A DNA stretch of 57,151 bases, from the NCBI GenBank assembly GCA_026392825.1, contig JAPLBF010000029.1:1-57151 (forward strand). Reading direction: 5' to 3'. Source of the stretch: Actinomycetota bacterium. Lineage in GTDB: Bacteria > Actinomycetota > Actinomycetes > Nanopelagicales > Nanopelagicaceae. Each line of letters starts with the position of its first letter. Position 1 is the first letter of the stretch. Of this stretch, positions 36,760-45,290 are shown piece after piece. Below the pieces are notes generated by a model that ran no database searches, was not told the DNA's origin, and saw only the letters and a list, made by a program, of their open reading frames with translations. The position numbers and the translations under genes are program-made.

Positions 36760-37844
36760 GCGCTGGCCTCGCTTAACTCTCTAGCTTTTTTCCGATCCTT
36801 CATTGTTAGATGACGGCGTTGTCTTGGATCGAATGCATCACGAAGCCCATCTCCGATGAAGTTAATGCAGAGCGCAATCAAAATGATCAGCGTACCTGGC
36901 CACCAAAAGAGCCAAGGGCTAATGCTAAAGCTGCCTTGGTATTCGCTGATTAGGAGACCAAGTGAAACATCAGGTGGTCTCACTCCAAATCCAAGGTAGC
37001 TTAAGGCGGTCTCGGCGAGGATTGCTCCTGATAGAAGAAGTGTGCCTACAACTACGATGATTCCAATTGCATTTGGAAGAATGTGCTTGAAGATAATTCG
37101 GCGATCTGAAGCGCCTGCAACTCTGGCCGCATCAACAAACTCTCGTTCCCGAAGCGTTAAGAATTCGGTTCTAACGAAGCGAGCCAGACCCATCCAGGCA
37201 AAGAGACCAAGCATAATCGCAAGCGGGACTACACCGAGATTTCCAAATCTAAATCCGATTACCGCTCCGATAACAATCGTTGGAGTAACCAAGAACATGT
37301 CAGTGAGTCTCATCAAAACTGCATCAACAACTCCGCCGAAGTAGCCGGCAATCGCTCCAATGACAGTGCCAATCACAATTCCCAAAATTCCAACGATCAA
37401 CATAACTAAGATTGACTGTTGAGCGCCACGCATTACGAGAGCAAAGTAATCCGTACCAATAATGTCTGTTCCAAAAGGATGTGCACCAAATCTGATCCCA
37501 TCACCATCGAGAAACGAGGGAGCTAAATCAAGTGTTGGACATCCGGCCACTCCACCATTACAGATATTTTCCATCGCGCCTTCGGGATCTATCTCGGTAA
37601 TTTTATATGGCCACCATCCAGGGATAGAAAATTTAAACTTGCTAAATCCAATGGTTATTCCCAATGAGGTGTAGACAACTACAAAAATAGAGATCAGTGT
37701 GATGAGCGAAGCCACAGCTGCCTTATGCTTGAAAAAGCGCTTGACAATGATTTGGCGCTGGTTCAGTCCATCGGTTTCTTTGTTCTCAATTCCACTTTCA
37801 TTCGCTTCAGAAGTTGAAACAGTAGATTTCTTCATTTCGTCCAT
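36756..37844 (-). CDS. Peptide-type ABC transporter permease (DppC-like)
   Basis: 362 residues. A hydrophilic N-terminus of about 35 residues and a first helix are followed by an extracellular segment of roughly 75 residues, then five helices. The ATPase-coupling EAA loop appears as DAARVAGASDRRIIFKHILPN. Pairs with the DppB-like protein, 6 nt upstream on the same strand. The ATG at 37844 or the one at 37835 could be the start; both follow a GGAG-type site. Confidence 0.93.
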   Translation of the reverse strand: MDEMKKSTVSTSEANESGIENKETDGLNQRQIIVKRFFKHKAAVASLITLISIFVVVYTSLGITIGFSKFKFSIPGWWPYKITEIDPEGAMENICNGGVAGCPTLDLAPSFLDGDGIRFGAHPFGTDIIGTDYFALVMRGAQQSILVMLIVGILGIVIGTVIGAIAGYFGGVVDAVLMRLTDMFLVTPTIVIGAVIGFRFGNLGVVPLAIMLGLFAWMGLARFVRTEFLTLREREFVDAARVAGASDRRIIFKHILPNAIGIIVVVGTLLLSGAILAETALSYLGFGVRPPDVSLGLLISEYQGSFSISPWLFWWPGTLIILIALCINFIGDGLRDAFDPRQRRHLTMKDRKKARELSEASA

Positions 37845-37850
37845 CTCCGC

Positions 37851-39398
37851 CTACTTCCTAATTCTGATTCTGGGATCGACAACGCCATAGAGAAGGTCTG
37901 CAACGAAGTTGGCTAAAACAGTCAAAGTCGCAGAGATAATAAAGACGCCCATAAATAGATTTAGGTCATAACCTGTGAGCGCATCATTAAACAAACGACC
38001 CATGCCCTTCCAGGCAAAAACTCCCTCAGTGATAATCGCACCGCCGAATAAGCCAGCGAAATCGTTCACTAGAATCGTTGTCAAAGGAAGCATCGCATTG
38101 CGCATTCCGTGACGCGTTACGACGGTGCGCTCACTCAAGCCTTTTGCTCTTGCGGTTCTGATGTAATCCATATTTAAGACTTCCAAAAGACTTCCTCGCG
38201 AGAATCGGATATACCCAGCAAAGGAAATTAGCGTCAAAGCTATCGTTGGAAGAACTAGGTGAAGAGCTGTATCTAATCCAGAGATCCAGAAATTTTCTAA
38301 CTGTTCAGTAGTCAACAGATCATTTGCCTGTCCCAACGTTGGGACTGGTCTTCCGCTGACTGCATCAGAGTTCATATAAGCGGAAAATTCTTGCATGAAT
38401 CTATCGACAAGAATCGGAACTGTGGAAATTAGCGCCGTGAAAAAGCCGATTCTGATATAGACGCGTCGATCGATGTTGCTTGCGAAATAGCCGATCGCGC
38501 TGCCAATTGAGATTGTTATTGCAAAAATTGCCAAGACATTTACTAAAGATGCATCAGCGGACATTAGCGCCTGAAGTGGGAAGTAAAGAACCGCAATAGC
38601 CACAGCCGTTCCGAAGCCAGTGATTCGGCCCTTCTTGCTATCTAGTCCAGAAATTAATTGAACAACAATTGCAGCGTTGCAGAGTGCTAGAAAAGAAACC
38701 CCAAAGATGCCAAGGGATGGCTCGATAAACCACTGAGTAGCGCTTGCGAAAGAAAGTAATCCGGCCGCAAAGAGTGAAGCCCCTCCTAGAACAGAGAAGA
38801 ATTGCAATCTAGCGCCACCAACGAAGCCGGCTGCAATCAACCCAAAGACTGCTGCGAAAATAAGAATCGTAACCGGAGGAATTGTGGGGTCGACTAAGAA
38901 GTCATTGAACTGGATAGCCATAAACTCCTTCAGAAGTACGGCCACCCAGAAAACTGGAAGAGAGAATAAGAGGAAGGAAACAAAGGTCATTGAGTAATCG
39001 AAACGGCTGTACTGGCGAATTGCTGTAATCATTCCAACTGTGATGCCGAGAATGATTGCTAAGAAAGTAGAAGTGATCACCAATTTGACGGTAACAGGAA
39101 GGGCTTGAGCAATAACCTCAAATACCGGCAACTTCATTCGGGTCAGCCCCATATCGAAATCGCCCCATAAACCAGCGACGATGCCGCGCAACCAAGAGAA
39201 ATATCTAATTGGAGGGGGAACATCGAGCTGCAACTCGCGAGTCATTTGCAAAATTAAGTAATCTTTATTTTCGGCTGTACTTTCTCCAAATACCGAAAGC
39301 GGGTCAGATGAATAAGCCTGTAGGTTGTACGCCAAGAAACTTGAGCCAAAAACGATAACAAACATCATTCCCAAGCGACGCAAAATGTACTGTAACAA
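37851..39398 (-). CDS. Peptide-type ABC transporter permease (DppB-like) with large membrane insert
   Basis: 515 residues, far longer than the roughly 310-340 usual for DppB. The N-terminal part (1-165) and C-terminal part (375-515, with EAA loop YIRTARAKGLSERTVVTRHG) match DppB. Between them lies an insert of about 165 residues (about 172-340) with around six hydrophobic segments and little charge. The start is TTG at 39398 with an AGGA site 8 nt away. It follows the binding-protein gene after a strong hairpin, and is 6 nt before dppC. Confidence 0.92.
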   Translation of the reverse strand: MLQYILRRLGMMFVIVFGSSFLAYNLQAYSSDPLSVFGESTAENKDYLILQMTRELQLDVPPPIRYFSWLRGIVAGLWGDFDMGLTRMKLPVFEVIAQALPVTVKLVITSTFLAIILGITVGMITAIRQYSRFDYSMTFVSFLLFSLPVFWVAVLLKEFMAIQFNDFLVDPTIPPVTILIFAAVFGLIAAGFVGGARLQFFSVLGGASLFAAGLLSFASATQWFIEPSLGIFGVSFLALCNAAIVVQLISGLDSKKGRITGFGTAVAIAVLYFPLQALMSADASLVNVLAIFAITISIGSAIGYFASNIDRRVYIRIGFFTALISTVPILVDRFMQEFSAYMNSDAVSGRPVPTLGQANDLLTTEQLENFWISGLDTALHLVLPTIALTLISFAGYIRFSRGSLLEVLNMDYIRTARAKGLSERTVVTRHGMRNAMLPLTTILVNDFAGLFGGAIITEGVFAWKGMGRLFNDALTGYDLNLFMGVFIISATLTVLANFVADLLYGVVDPRIRIRK

Positions 39399-39469
39399 AT
39401 TCTCGTCCTAACCTTGTTTTGCCAAAAAAGAATATCAAATAAAGATAAATGAAAGCCTAGCACTGTAAA

Positions 39470-39507
39470 AAAGAACTGGGATGTCCTTTCAGACATCCCA
39501 GTTCTTT
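39470..39507 (-). terminator. Intrinsic terminator between binding-protein and permease genes
   Basis: Perfect 16-bp inverted repeat (39470-39485 with 39492-39507) around a 6-nt loop, followed on the minus strand by a run of T. It lies 26 nt after the binding-protein stop and 72 nt before the DppB start, so it probably ends most transcripts there and lets a minority read into the permease genes. Confidence 0.9.
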
Positions 39508-39532
39508 ATATTTTACTTTTTATAGCTATTGG

Positions 39533-41410
39533 TTAGTACGACCACTCGAAGTAGTTCCAAGTGACGTTATTTCCAACTGGTGCAGTCTTGACGTTCTTCA
39601 ACGCCTTATTGAATGCAGTAATGGTTGGATTTGCATATAGCGCAAGACCCCAAGCATTTGCGATAACGACCTTCTCAATTGCTGCGCGCTTAGCTGTAAC
39701 TTCCTTCGCAGTGAGAATATCGCTTTCTAGGCTCTTACAGTTAGCGTCTACAGTTGAATCATTCCAACCCCAAACGTTATTCGCGCCATCTGACTTGTAG
39801 ATAGAGCAACCGTTTGATTGTGAAATTGAGCTCAAACCAAAGCCGTGCATGATGATGTCGTATTGAGCACTCTGGTTTGACTTAGTTCCGAAGAGGTCAC
39901 CGATTGAGTTGAGTTCAACATCAAATCCAGCGTTCTTTGCCTCTGCTTGAACTAACTTAGCTAGAGCGGTACGCAACGTTGTGGTTGCGTGAACGAATCT
40001 AACCTTAACCGGAGCCACTGTGGCAGAAGCCGTTGGGTAGTACTTCTTTACGAGTGCCAAAGCAGCAGCTGTGCGCTCTGCTTGTGTGCCATCGGAGAAG
40101 ACGTTAGCCCCAGAAGCCTTTGTGATTGTGTCGTACTCAGGAGTTCCTTGGAACACAAACTGTGAGTTCAAAGGTGTTGCATCTGCCTTAACAGGTGCAA
40201 TCAGGTTCGTAACCATTTGTGCACGTGGTGTTACTAGCAACATCGCCTTACGGAGATCCTTTGCGCGTTGTGAATTACCTGCAAATGGACCTGAGTAAAC
40301 ATCTGTGTTACCGAAACCAGTATCAGTACGCAGGTGGAAGATTGAGCTATTGCCGCCTACTCGTGTTGTGGTTGTGACATTTGGCATTGCAGCTAATGTG
40401 ATCTTGTCATTACCTGTTGGAAGAGTGTTGTAGTAAATATCGATATCACCATTACGCAGCGCTTGAATCATTGCTGTGTTCTCTTGGATGATCTTGATTA
40501 CAACAGTCTTGATTGGGTTCTTAGTAGCCATCGCAGGACCTGAGTTGTACTTAGGGTTACGCACGAAGGTCATTGAGTCACCAAATGTGAACTTGTCAAC
40601 GATAAATCCACCATTGCTGATGAGAAGCAATGCGTTTGTATCTTTATCAACCTTAGTTACGTCGTAACCCTTTGTGTAAAGAGCACCTATCTTCTTTAGG
40701 TTGGCAGAGTTCTTGCTGGTGAAGTCCTTTAGGAACTTAGCCTTAGCAGCTGTGTTAACTGCTGCTGACTGCAGACCCTTTTTGCCATCGGCAATAAGTG
40801 ACATTGCGTGTACAGGACTTGGTCCAGGCGCAAGAAGCTCCCAGTCTGGAAGTGGCTTTGCAAACTTAACTGTCAAAGTCATGTTGCCGTTGCTGAGCTT
40901 AGGCTCACCAACAACGTTGTCATCGTATGCGCCGCCGTAGTTACCGCTATCGAATGCTGGCTTTGTATCTGCATTGCTTGGATCGCCAAGTCCTGCAGCC
41001 TTTGAATACTTTGAAGACGCAACGATGTGCGACAAGAGAAGATCAACGGCATCAATCTTTGTGCCGTCAGACCATGTCTGACCACTCTTTACGTCGTACT
41101 GGATCTGGAAGTCTTTTGGAGCTTGCTTAACAATCTTCATGGTTCCGAACTTTGTGTTCATAACCAATGTTGCATCGCTGTTGTAGTAAGTGAAGCCCAT
41201 GCCAGTAAACGAACCAACGAGTGAGTTGTAAGCAGTGTTGTTGTCGCTTGTGCCTGAGTTCAAAGAAGTGATGTCTCCTTGTGAAAGAACAACCACTGTA
41301 GATCTAGTTGCAGCTTGCGCTGTTGCAAGCGCACCTACAGAAAACGCACCGGCTAGAAGGGCAGTAGATGCCGCTGTAGCCACGGCACGTAATGCCAGGT
41401 TTCTTTTCAT
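39533..41410 (-). CDS. Extracellular solute-binding protein, family 5 (peptide-type)
   Basis: 625 residues. A Sec signal peptide (MKRNLALRAV..., cleavage likely after ATAQA at about 33) precedes a family 5 binding protein, with a domain of the form WSDGTKIDAVDLL characteristic of Opp/Dpp-type receptors. No lipobox Cys at the cleavage site, so how it is retained in a single-membrane actinobacterium is unclear. The ATG at 41410 has an AAGGAGA site; the frame continues 68 codons upstream without support. Ligand is not certain: oligopeptides are likely, but this family also binds nickel, sugars and others. First gene of the importer. Confidence 0.93.
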   Translation of the reverse strand: MKRNLALRAVATAASTALLAGAFSVGALATAQAATRSTVVVLSQGDITSLNSGTSDNNTAYNSLVGSFTGMGFTYYNSDATLVMNTKFGTMKIVKQAPKDFQIQYDVKSGQTWSDGTKIDAVDLLLSHIVASSKYSKAAGLGDPSNADTKPAFDSGNYGGAYDDNVVGEPKLSNGNMTLTVKFAKPLPDWELLAPGPSPVHAMSLIADGKKGLQSAAVNTAAKAKFLKDFTSKNSANLKKIGALYTKGYDVTKVDKDTNALLLISNGGFIVDKFTFGDSMTFVRNPKYNSGPAMATKNPIKTVVIKIIQENTAMIQALRNGDIDIYYNTLPTGNDKITLAAMPNVTTTTRVGGNSSIFHLRTDTGFGNTDVYSGPFAGNSQRAKDLRKAMLLVTPRAQMVTNLIAPVKADATPLNSQFVFQGTPEYDTITKASGANVFSDGTQAERTAAALALVKKYYPTASATVAPVKVRFVHATTTLRTALAKLVQAEAKNAGFDVELNSIGDLFGTKSNQSAQYDIIMHGFGLSSISQSNGCSIYKSDGANNVWGWNDSTVDANCKSLESDILTAKEVTAKRAAIEKVVIANAWGLALYANPTITAFNKALKNVKTAPVGNNVTWNYFEWSY

Positions 41411-41742
41411 GCTTATATTTCTCCTTATAGTTTGGACCGCGAGGGCTGCATCATTAATAGCGAGTGAATAAAGCATTAAACACTCGTGAGTTAGGGATGT
41501 ATTTCGGGCCTTTTGCTGGAAATAGTAAAACAATTCCCGCCTTTTTGCTACCCGCCAGTTATAACGATTTGTGCACGTTTCCAGGGTGATTTCCAGGGGC
41601 TGGGCCACGCTCAAGAGGGGGATTGGTCAGGTTAAGGCTGATTTGGGGCTGATCCACTGGGATTAATTTTTGAGCCTCTGCCTGGATATCTCCCTTGACT
41701 GGTACTTTTCTCCAAATTTATTGGAAAGCACGAGGTGTTCTA
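41411..41742. other. Intergenic region upstream of the binding-protein and methyltransferase genes
   Basis: 332 nt with no supported gene. It carries the AAGGAGA ribosome site of the binding protein and, at 41461-41486, a 6-bp perfect inverted repeat (CGAGTG...CACTCG) spaced by 14 nt about 50 nt before that gene, possibly an operator. The methyltransferase side ends in a GAGGT ribosome site. I see no RNA gene here. Confidence 0.4.
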
Positions 41743-42438
41743 ATGGACAAGAATCGTGAAACCGCAGGCCATGAGTATTTTTCACAACTCTATGGAGCTA
41801 CATCACCGGAAGGTGAACCCCAACAAACGGTCTTTGATAGATGGCGCGACAAGATTCTTTTTAATACCTACAAGAAATACAGCAGCAATGAACTGGCTCA
41901 ATCGGATGTACTCGATGTTGGATGTGGCTATGGATGGCTATTGGATGCATTTGATGGCGCACGAACGCTTTGCGGAGTAGATATCGCCCATCACGCCGTT
42001 GAAGTGGCAGCAGGAAGAAAGCCCGAAAGATTTTTCAAGCAAGGCGACGTTCACGACCCAAGCCCGTTTCCGCAGAAGTTTGATCTGATTTTGGCGATAA
42101 ATATAGTTGAACATTTGTGGAACCCAGAGGCGGGTATTCAATCAATTAGTAGATCAGCAAAGCCTGGCGCGATTGTGCTAGTTCACATGCCCACAATTTC
42201 TAATTGGTTGACTCGCTGGGAATACTCAAAACTCTATGACTCAGATCCAACACATATCTACCGACCTTCAGGAAAGACTGTACGCAAACTCTTCGAGGCC
42301 GAGGGATTTGAAACGCTACGAGATTCTTATCTTCCACACTTTCCAGCTTTTCTCACAAAGCTCTGGCCAATTCATCCAGCGTATTTAGCCGTCTTCAGGA
42401 AGTCTCTCGAAAAATCGCAATCCATCTCTAGCGGATAG
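41743..42438 (+). CDS. SAM-dependent class I methyltransferase
   Basis: 231 residues. The SAM-binding motif VLDVGCGYGWLLDAF is followed by an acidic second strand (LCGVDIAHHAV), the post-I/II region DLILAINIVEHLW and KPGAIVLVHMP. This is the Methyltransf_11/23 pattern of small-molecule or lipid methylases; ubiquinone-biosynthesis-type resemblance alone does not define a substrate. The ATG at 41743 has a GAGGT site 7 nt before it. An APH-type kinase gene follows 11 nt later, probably cotranscribed. Confidence 0.85.
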   Translation: MDKNRETAGHEYFSQLYGATSPEGEPQQTVFDRWRDKILFNTYKKYSSNELAQSDVLDVGCGYGWLLDAFDGARTLCGVDIAHHAVEVAAGRKPERFFKQGDVHDPSPFPQKFDLILAINIVEHLWNPEAGIQSISRSAKPGAIVLVHMPTISNWLTRWEYSKLYDSDPTHIYRPSGKTVRKLFEAEGFETLRDSYLPHFPAFLTKLWPIHPAYLAVFRKSLEKSQSISSG

Positions 42439-42449
42439 CAATCCTGCAC

Positions 42450-43427
42450 ATGCAAATGTCTAAATTCGCGCTTCTAGATCTTCAGGGCCAAAAAGATCAC
42501 GTCCTAGATTTAGCTCGTGCGGTTCTTTTTGAATACCCTTTTGAAGTTCAATCAATCGATATTATTAATTTTGAGTTCAACGCTACATTTAAGGTGGTTA
42601 CAAAAGCGAATCAAATGTTCGCGCTTCGAATTAATATTAATTCCGACCGAACCTACGAAAATCTTCTAGGCGAGATCGCCTTTGTTCGCTTTCTCAATGA
42701 GAAAGGGGCAGTTAATTTGCCAAAACCAATCGCCTCCAAGAAAGGCGAATTTGCTCTTACCGTTGCCTCTGCTCTATTGGAAAGGGATTTGGGCGTTGCG
42801 CTGTATTCCTGGTTGGACGGGGAAGAGCTCGGGGATGAACCAAGTGACGACGCGTTAAGAAAACTTGGCGCAGCCATGGCAGCGATGCATCAAGCAACCG
42901 CCGACTTCACTCTCCCCGTAACTGCGCAATTGCCGTTGTTGAAAGATTTCTTGTGGCAAACACAGGACGTCATTTTGGCTTCTAGCAGCCCACTGTCGAA
43001 AGAAGATATTGAACTGCTAACCAAGGCAAAGATTGAGATCGAAAAAATAGTCGAAAACCTTTATTCGGGAAGCAAAGCAATCGCGATCCATGCCGACCTT
43101 CACGGCGGGAATGTATTTTCCCACGGAGATAAAATCTATATCTTCGATTTCGATGATGCTGGCTTTGGTTTACCAATCCAGGATTTGGCTACAGCCCTGT
43201 ACTACTTGGATACCCCAGAGCAAGATTCCGCACTTTTAGCGGGCTATCAGTCCGTTTCCGAACTTCCACGGCATGACAAACATCAGTTAAATGGGCTTCT
43301 TCTACAACGGAGAATTATTCTGCTTAATTACTTATATGAAACCACGAATCAAGAGCACCGAGACATGGCACCGGAATACCTTGTAGAAACTTTGCGCCGT
43401 GTGCAAGTTTTCCTAGATCAGAGATAA
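42450..43427 (+). CDS. Aminoglycoside phosphotransferase (APH) family kinase
   Basis: 325 residues with the APH/choline-kinase fold: the N-lobe FEFNATFKVVTKANQMFALRI region, the catalytic loop AIHADLHGGNVFS (Asp and Asn), and the metal-binding DFDDAGFG. Family members phosphorylate small molecules such as homoserine, choline or aminoglycosides. Genomic context gives no antibiotic role; pairing with a methyltransferase suggests a metabolite or lipid head-group substrate (weak inference). The first Met may be at 42450 or 42456. Confidence 0.8.
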   Translation: MQMSKFALLDLQGQKDHVLDLARAVLFEYPFEVQSIDIINFEFNATFKVVTKANQMFALRININSDRTYENLLGEIAFVRFLNEKGAVNLPKPIASKKGEFALTVASALLERDLGVALYSWLDGEELGDEPSDDALRKLGAAMAAMHQATADFTLPVTAQLPLLKDFLWQTQDVILASSSPLSKEDIELLTKAKIEIEKIVENLYSGSKAIAIHADLHGGNVFSHGDKIYIFDFDDAGFGLPIQDLATALYYLDTPEQDSALLAGYQSVSELPRHDKHQLNGLLLQRRIILLNYLYETTNQEHRDMAPEYLVETLRRVQVFLDQR

Positions 43428-43430
43428 AAG

Positions 43431-43479
43431 TACGTGGACGATATTTACACGCCACTCCACTGCGTTACGTGGACGATAC
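43431..43479. repeat. 13-bp direct repeat involving the 3' end of tRNA-Val
   Basis: TACGTGGACGATA occurs at 43431-43443 and again at 43466-43478, where it covers the 3' acceptor strand of the tRNA-Val gene. The copy just outside the tRNA looks like a small duplication or a relic attachment-type repeat. Confidence 0.7.
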
Positions 43480-43541
43480 TGGGATCGAACCAGTGACCCC
43501 CACAATGTCAATGTGGTGCTCTACCGCTGAGCCAATCGTCC
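43470..43541 (-). tRNA. tRNA-Val (GAC)
   Basis: 72 nt on the minus strand. Acceptor GGACGAT pairs with ATCGTCC, D-stem GCTC/GAGC, anticodon stem CCACA/TGTGG around loop TTGACAT (anticodon GAC), and T-stem ACTGG/CCAGT around TTCGATC. Discriminator A. CCA is not encoded. A TATACT box at 43581-43586 (minus strand) may be its promoter. Confidence 0.95.
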
Positions 43542-43596
43542 GGGTCTAAATCTTTTCGGTATTTATTAAATTGTTGGGAAAGTATAGCCGAGCGAT

Positions 43597-43941
43597 TTAA
43601 CGCCCGAAATCATCCTCAATACGCTCAATGTCATCTTCACCAAAGTAGGTTCCAGTCTGAACTTCAATGAAGATTACATCGTTCGCTCCGATGTTTTCGA
43701 TTCGGTGTAAATCACCGATTTCGATATCAATCGAATCACCCGTTCCCATTTCAAAGATGTCACCGTTTAAGGTGATGCGCGCATCGCCTTGCACAATGAA
43801 CCAATGTTCAGCACGTTTTTCATGGCGCTGATAGGAAAGACGCTTACCTGGATTTACCCAGATAGTTTTTACTTTATGACAGTCGCCTTCAGCCAAGATT
43901 TCATAACGCCCCCACGGACGTTGTGATTCATCTTTAGACAT
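43597..43941 (-). CDS. Cupin, mannose-6-phosphate isomerase type II C-terminal-like
   Basis: 114-residue single cupin. The pattern RPWGRYEILAEG, VKTIWVNPGKRLSYQRHEKRAEHWFIVQG (metal-ligand His residues) and EIGDLHRIENIG resembles the sugar-isomerase cupin that forms the C-terminal domain of bifunctional GDP-mannose pyrophosphorylase/isomerase enzymes. As a lone domain it may be a phosphomannose isomerase, supplying mannose for PIM synthesis (inference). The ATG at 43941 has an AGGAGA ribosome site; the frame extends upstream through two tRNA genes, which is spurious. Confidence 0.85.
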   Translation of the reverse strand: MSKDESQRPWGRYEILAEGDCHKVKTIWVNPGKRLSYQRHEKRAEHWFIVQGDARITLNGDIFEMGTGDSIDIEIGDLHRIENIGANDVIFIEVQTGTYFGEDDIERIEDDFGR

Positions 43942-43988
43942 CTGCTTCTCCTGATCGACTCTGATCATTTCTTGCTTGTGGTTCCAAT

Positions 43989-44062
43989 TGGAGGCCGGAA
44001 CGGGATTTGAACCCGTGTAGAGGGATTTGCAGTCCCTTGCCTCGCCTCTCGGCCATCCGACC
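43989..44062 (-). tRNA. tRNA-Cys (GCA)
   Basis: 74 nt including an encoded CCA at the 3' end. Acceptor GGTCGGA pairs with TCCGGCC, anticodon stem AGGGA/TCCCT around CTGCAAA (anticodon GCA), T-stem CGGG/CCCG with TTCAAAT. Discriminator U as expected for tRNA-Cys. Confidence 0.95.
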
Positions 44063-44142
44063 AATCTCTTTACTGCTGTCAATCTTTTAACGATAGAGAA
44101 ACCGCCACCTGAAAAATTAATTCCAAAGCGGCGGTTAATCCG

Positions 44143-44215
44143 AGCGGACGACGGGGTTCGAACCCGCGACCTGAACCTTGGCAAGGTTCCGCGCTACCAG
44201 CTGCGCTACGTCCGC
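44143..44215 (-). tRNA. tRNA-Gly (GCC)
   Basis: 73 nt. Acceptor GCGGACG pairs with CGTCCGC, anticodon stem GAACC/GGTTC around TTGCCAA (anticodon GCC), T-stem GCGGG with TTCGAAC and CCCGT. Discriminator U; CCA not encoded. The 80-nt gap to tRNA-Cys contains a 7-bp AACCGCC/GGCGGTT inverted repeat with a wide loop. Confidence 0.95.
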
Positions 44216-44278
44216 ATTTCGTGCGGGGGCAAATCTATCGCAGGCAGGGGCGAAGCGCCAAAGCGAGAACTTTCACCG

Positions 44279-44291
44279 TAGCGTTAGGGCC
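44279..44291 (+). promoter_or_regulatory. Leaderless-type promoter of pabB
   Basis: TAGCGT (44279-44284), 7 nt before the ATG at 44292. Starts inside the tRNA-Gly are thereby excluded. Confidence 0.55.
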
Positions 44292-45290
44292 ATGGATCTG
44301 CGTGATGACTGCTTTTGGATGGGGGGCAGGTTTGCGCATTCGTTAATTGAAGTCAGCGATGACTTATCTCGTTTAGATGATGGCAATTTCTGGGCGGTCA
44401 GCATCTCTTATGAAGGACAAGTTCGGTTAGCAAGGTTTGCAGGGGATTTCTCTGCTCCGTTTCCTTTTGGCTCATCTGACTGGAATCACCAATTAAATAA
44501 GTGGAATTCATCGCTAAACGAATTGGATTATTGCAAATATGTAGAAGAGATTCGCCAAGCGGTAGCAAGCGGTTGGGTCTATCAAGTAAATGCTTGTCGA
44601 GTTTTAAACATTGATTTTTCTGGGACGGAAATTGCCTCGCTCTTCTCGAAGATTCTGCTTGAGAATCCCGCTCCTTATGCTTCCTATCTATCGTTGCCAG
44701 AAATTCAAATCGCCTCCGCATCGCCTGAACTTTTTCTACGCCGCAACCGCCTACAACTGATTACATCTCCCATAAAAGGCACGCAAGAACTTCGCGAGCA
44801 TGGATTTGGAAAGAAAGACCAGAGTGAGAATGTGATGATCGTGGATTTGATGCGCAATGATCTTGGTCAGATATGCGAGCCCGGAAGTGTTGAAGTAGCA
44901 GATCTCTTGCGCAGCGAAGAACATCCTGGTTTGCGACATTTGGTTTCGGATGTACTTGGAACGCTAAAACCAAATCTGAAGTGGGCTGAGATACTGAATC
45001 CTTTGTTACCGGCTGGATCAATTAGCGGAGCTCCGAAGAGTTCTGCTTTGCACGTCATTTCTAAAAATGAAACCGTGCAAAGAGGTCCATACTGCGGAAT
45101 TTTGGGATGGATAAAAGGTGATGCCGCGGAACTTTCGGTTGCAATTCGCACCTTCTGGAACGCTAAAGATGGTCAGTTACGATTCGGAACTGGCGCGGGA
45201 ATAACTTGGGGAAGTGATCCGAGTGCAGAATGGGAAGAGACACAGTTAAAGGCTCGTAAGTTGATTTCAATTGCCGGGGGAGCGCTCTGA
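44292..45290 (+). CDS. pabB: Aminodeoxychorismate synthase component I
   Basis: Chorismate-binding enzyme that makes 4-amino-4-deoxychorismate for folate. 332 residues, a short version that lacks most of the N-terminal region of longer PabB/TrpE proteins. Active-site segments: SPIKGTQELR, the metal-binding ENVMIVDLMRNDLGQICEPG, PAGSISGAPKSSAL and RGPYCGILGWI. Assigned as PabB rather than TrpE because pabC follows with a one-base overlap. No glutaminase (pabA) adjacent. Confidence 0.9.
   Translation: MDLRDDCFWMGGRFAHSLIEVSDDLSRLDDGNFWAVSISYEGQVRLARFAGDFSAPFPFGSSDWNHQLNKWNSSLNELDYCKYVEEIRQAVASGWVYQVNACRVLNIDFSGTEIASLFSKILLENPAPYASYLSLPEIQIASASPELFLRRNRLQLITSPIKGTQELREHGFGKKDQSENVMIVDLMRNDLGQICEPGSVEVADLLRSEEHPGLRHLVSDVLGTLKPNLKWAEILNPLLPAGSISGAPKSSALHVISKNETVQRGPYCGILGWIKGDAAELSVAIRTFWNAKDGQLRFGTGAGITWGSDPSAEWEETQLKARKLISIAGGAL

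Noticed and set aside
44063-44142. Possible terminator between tRNA-Gly and tRNA-Cys (AACCGCC/GGCGGTT)
   Set aside because: Only 7 bp with a loop of over 20 nt and a weak T-run; it could equally be a processing structure.
43942-44184. Extension of the cupin gene upstream through tRNA-Cys and into tRNA-Gly
   Set aside because: The translated extension is tRNA sequence; the AGGAGA site at the ATG 43941 fixes the real start.
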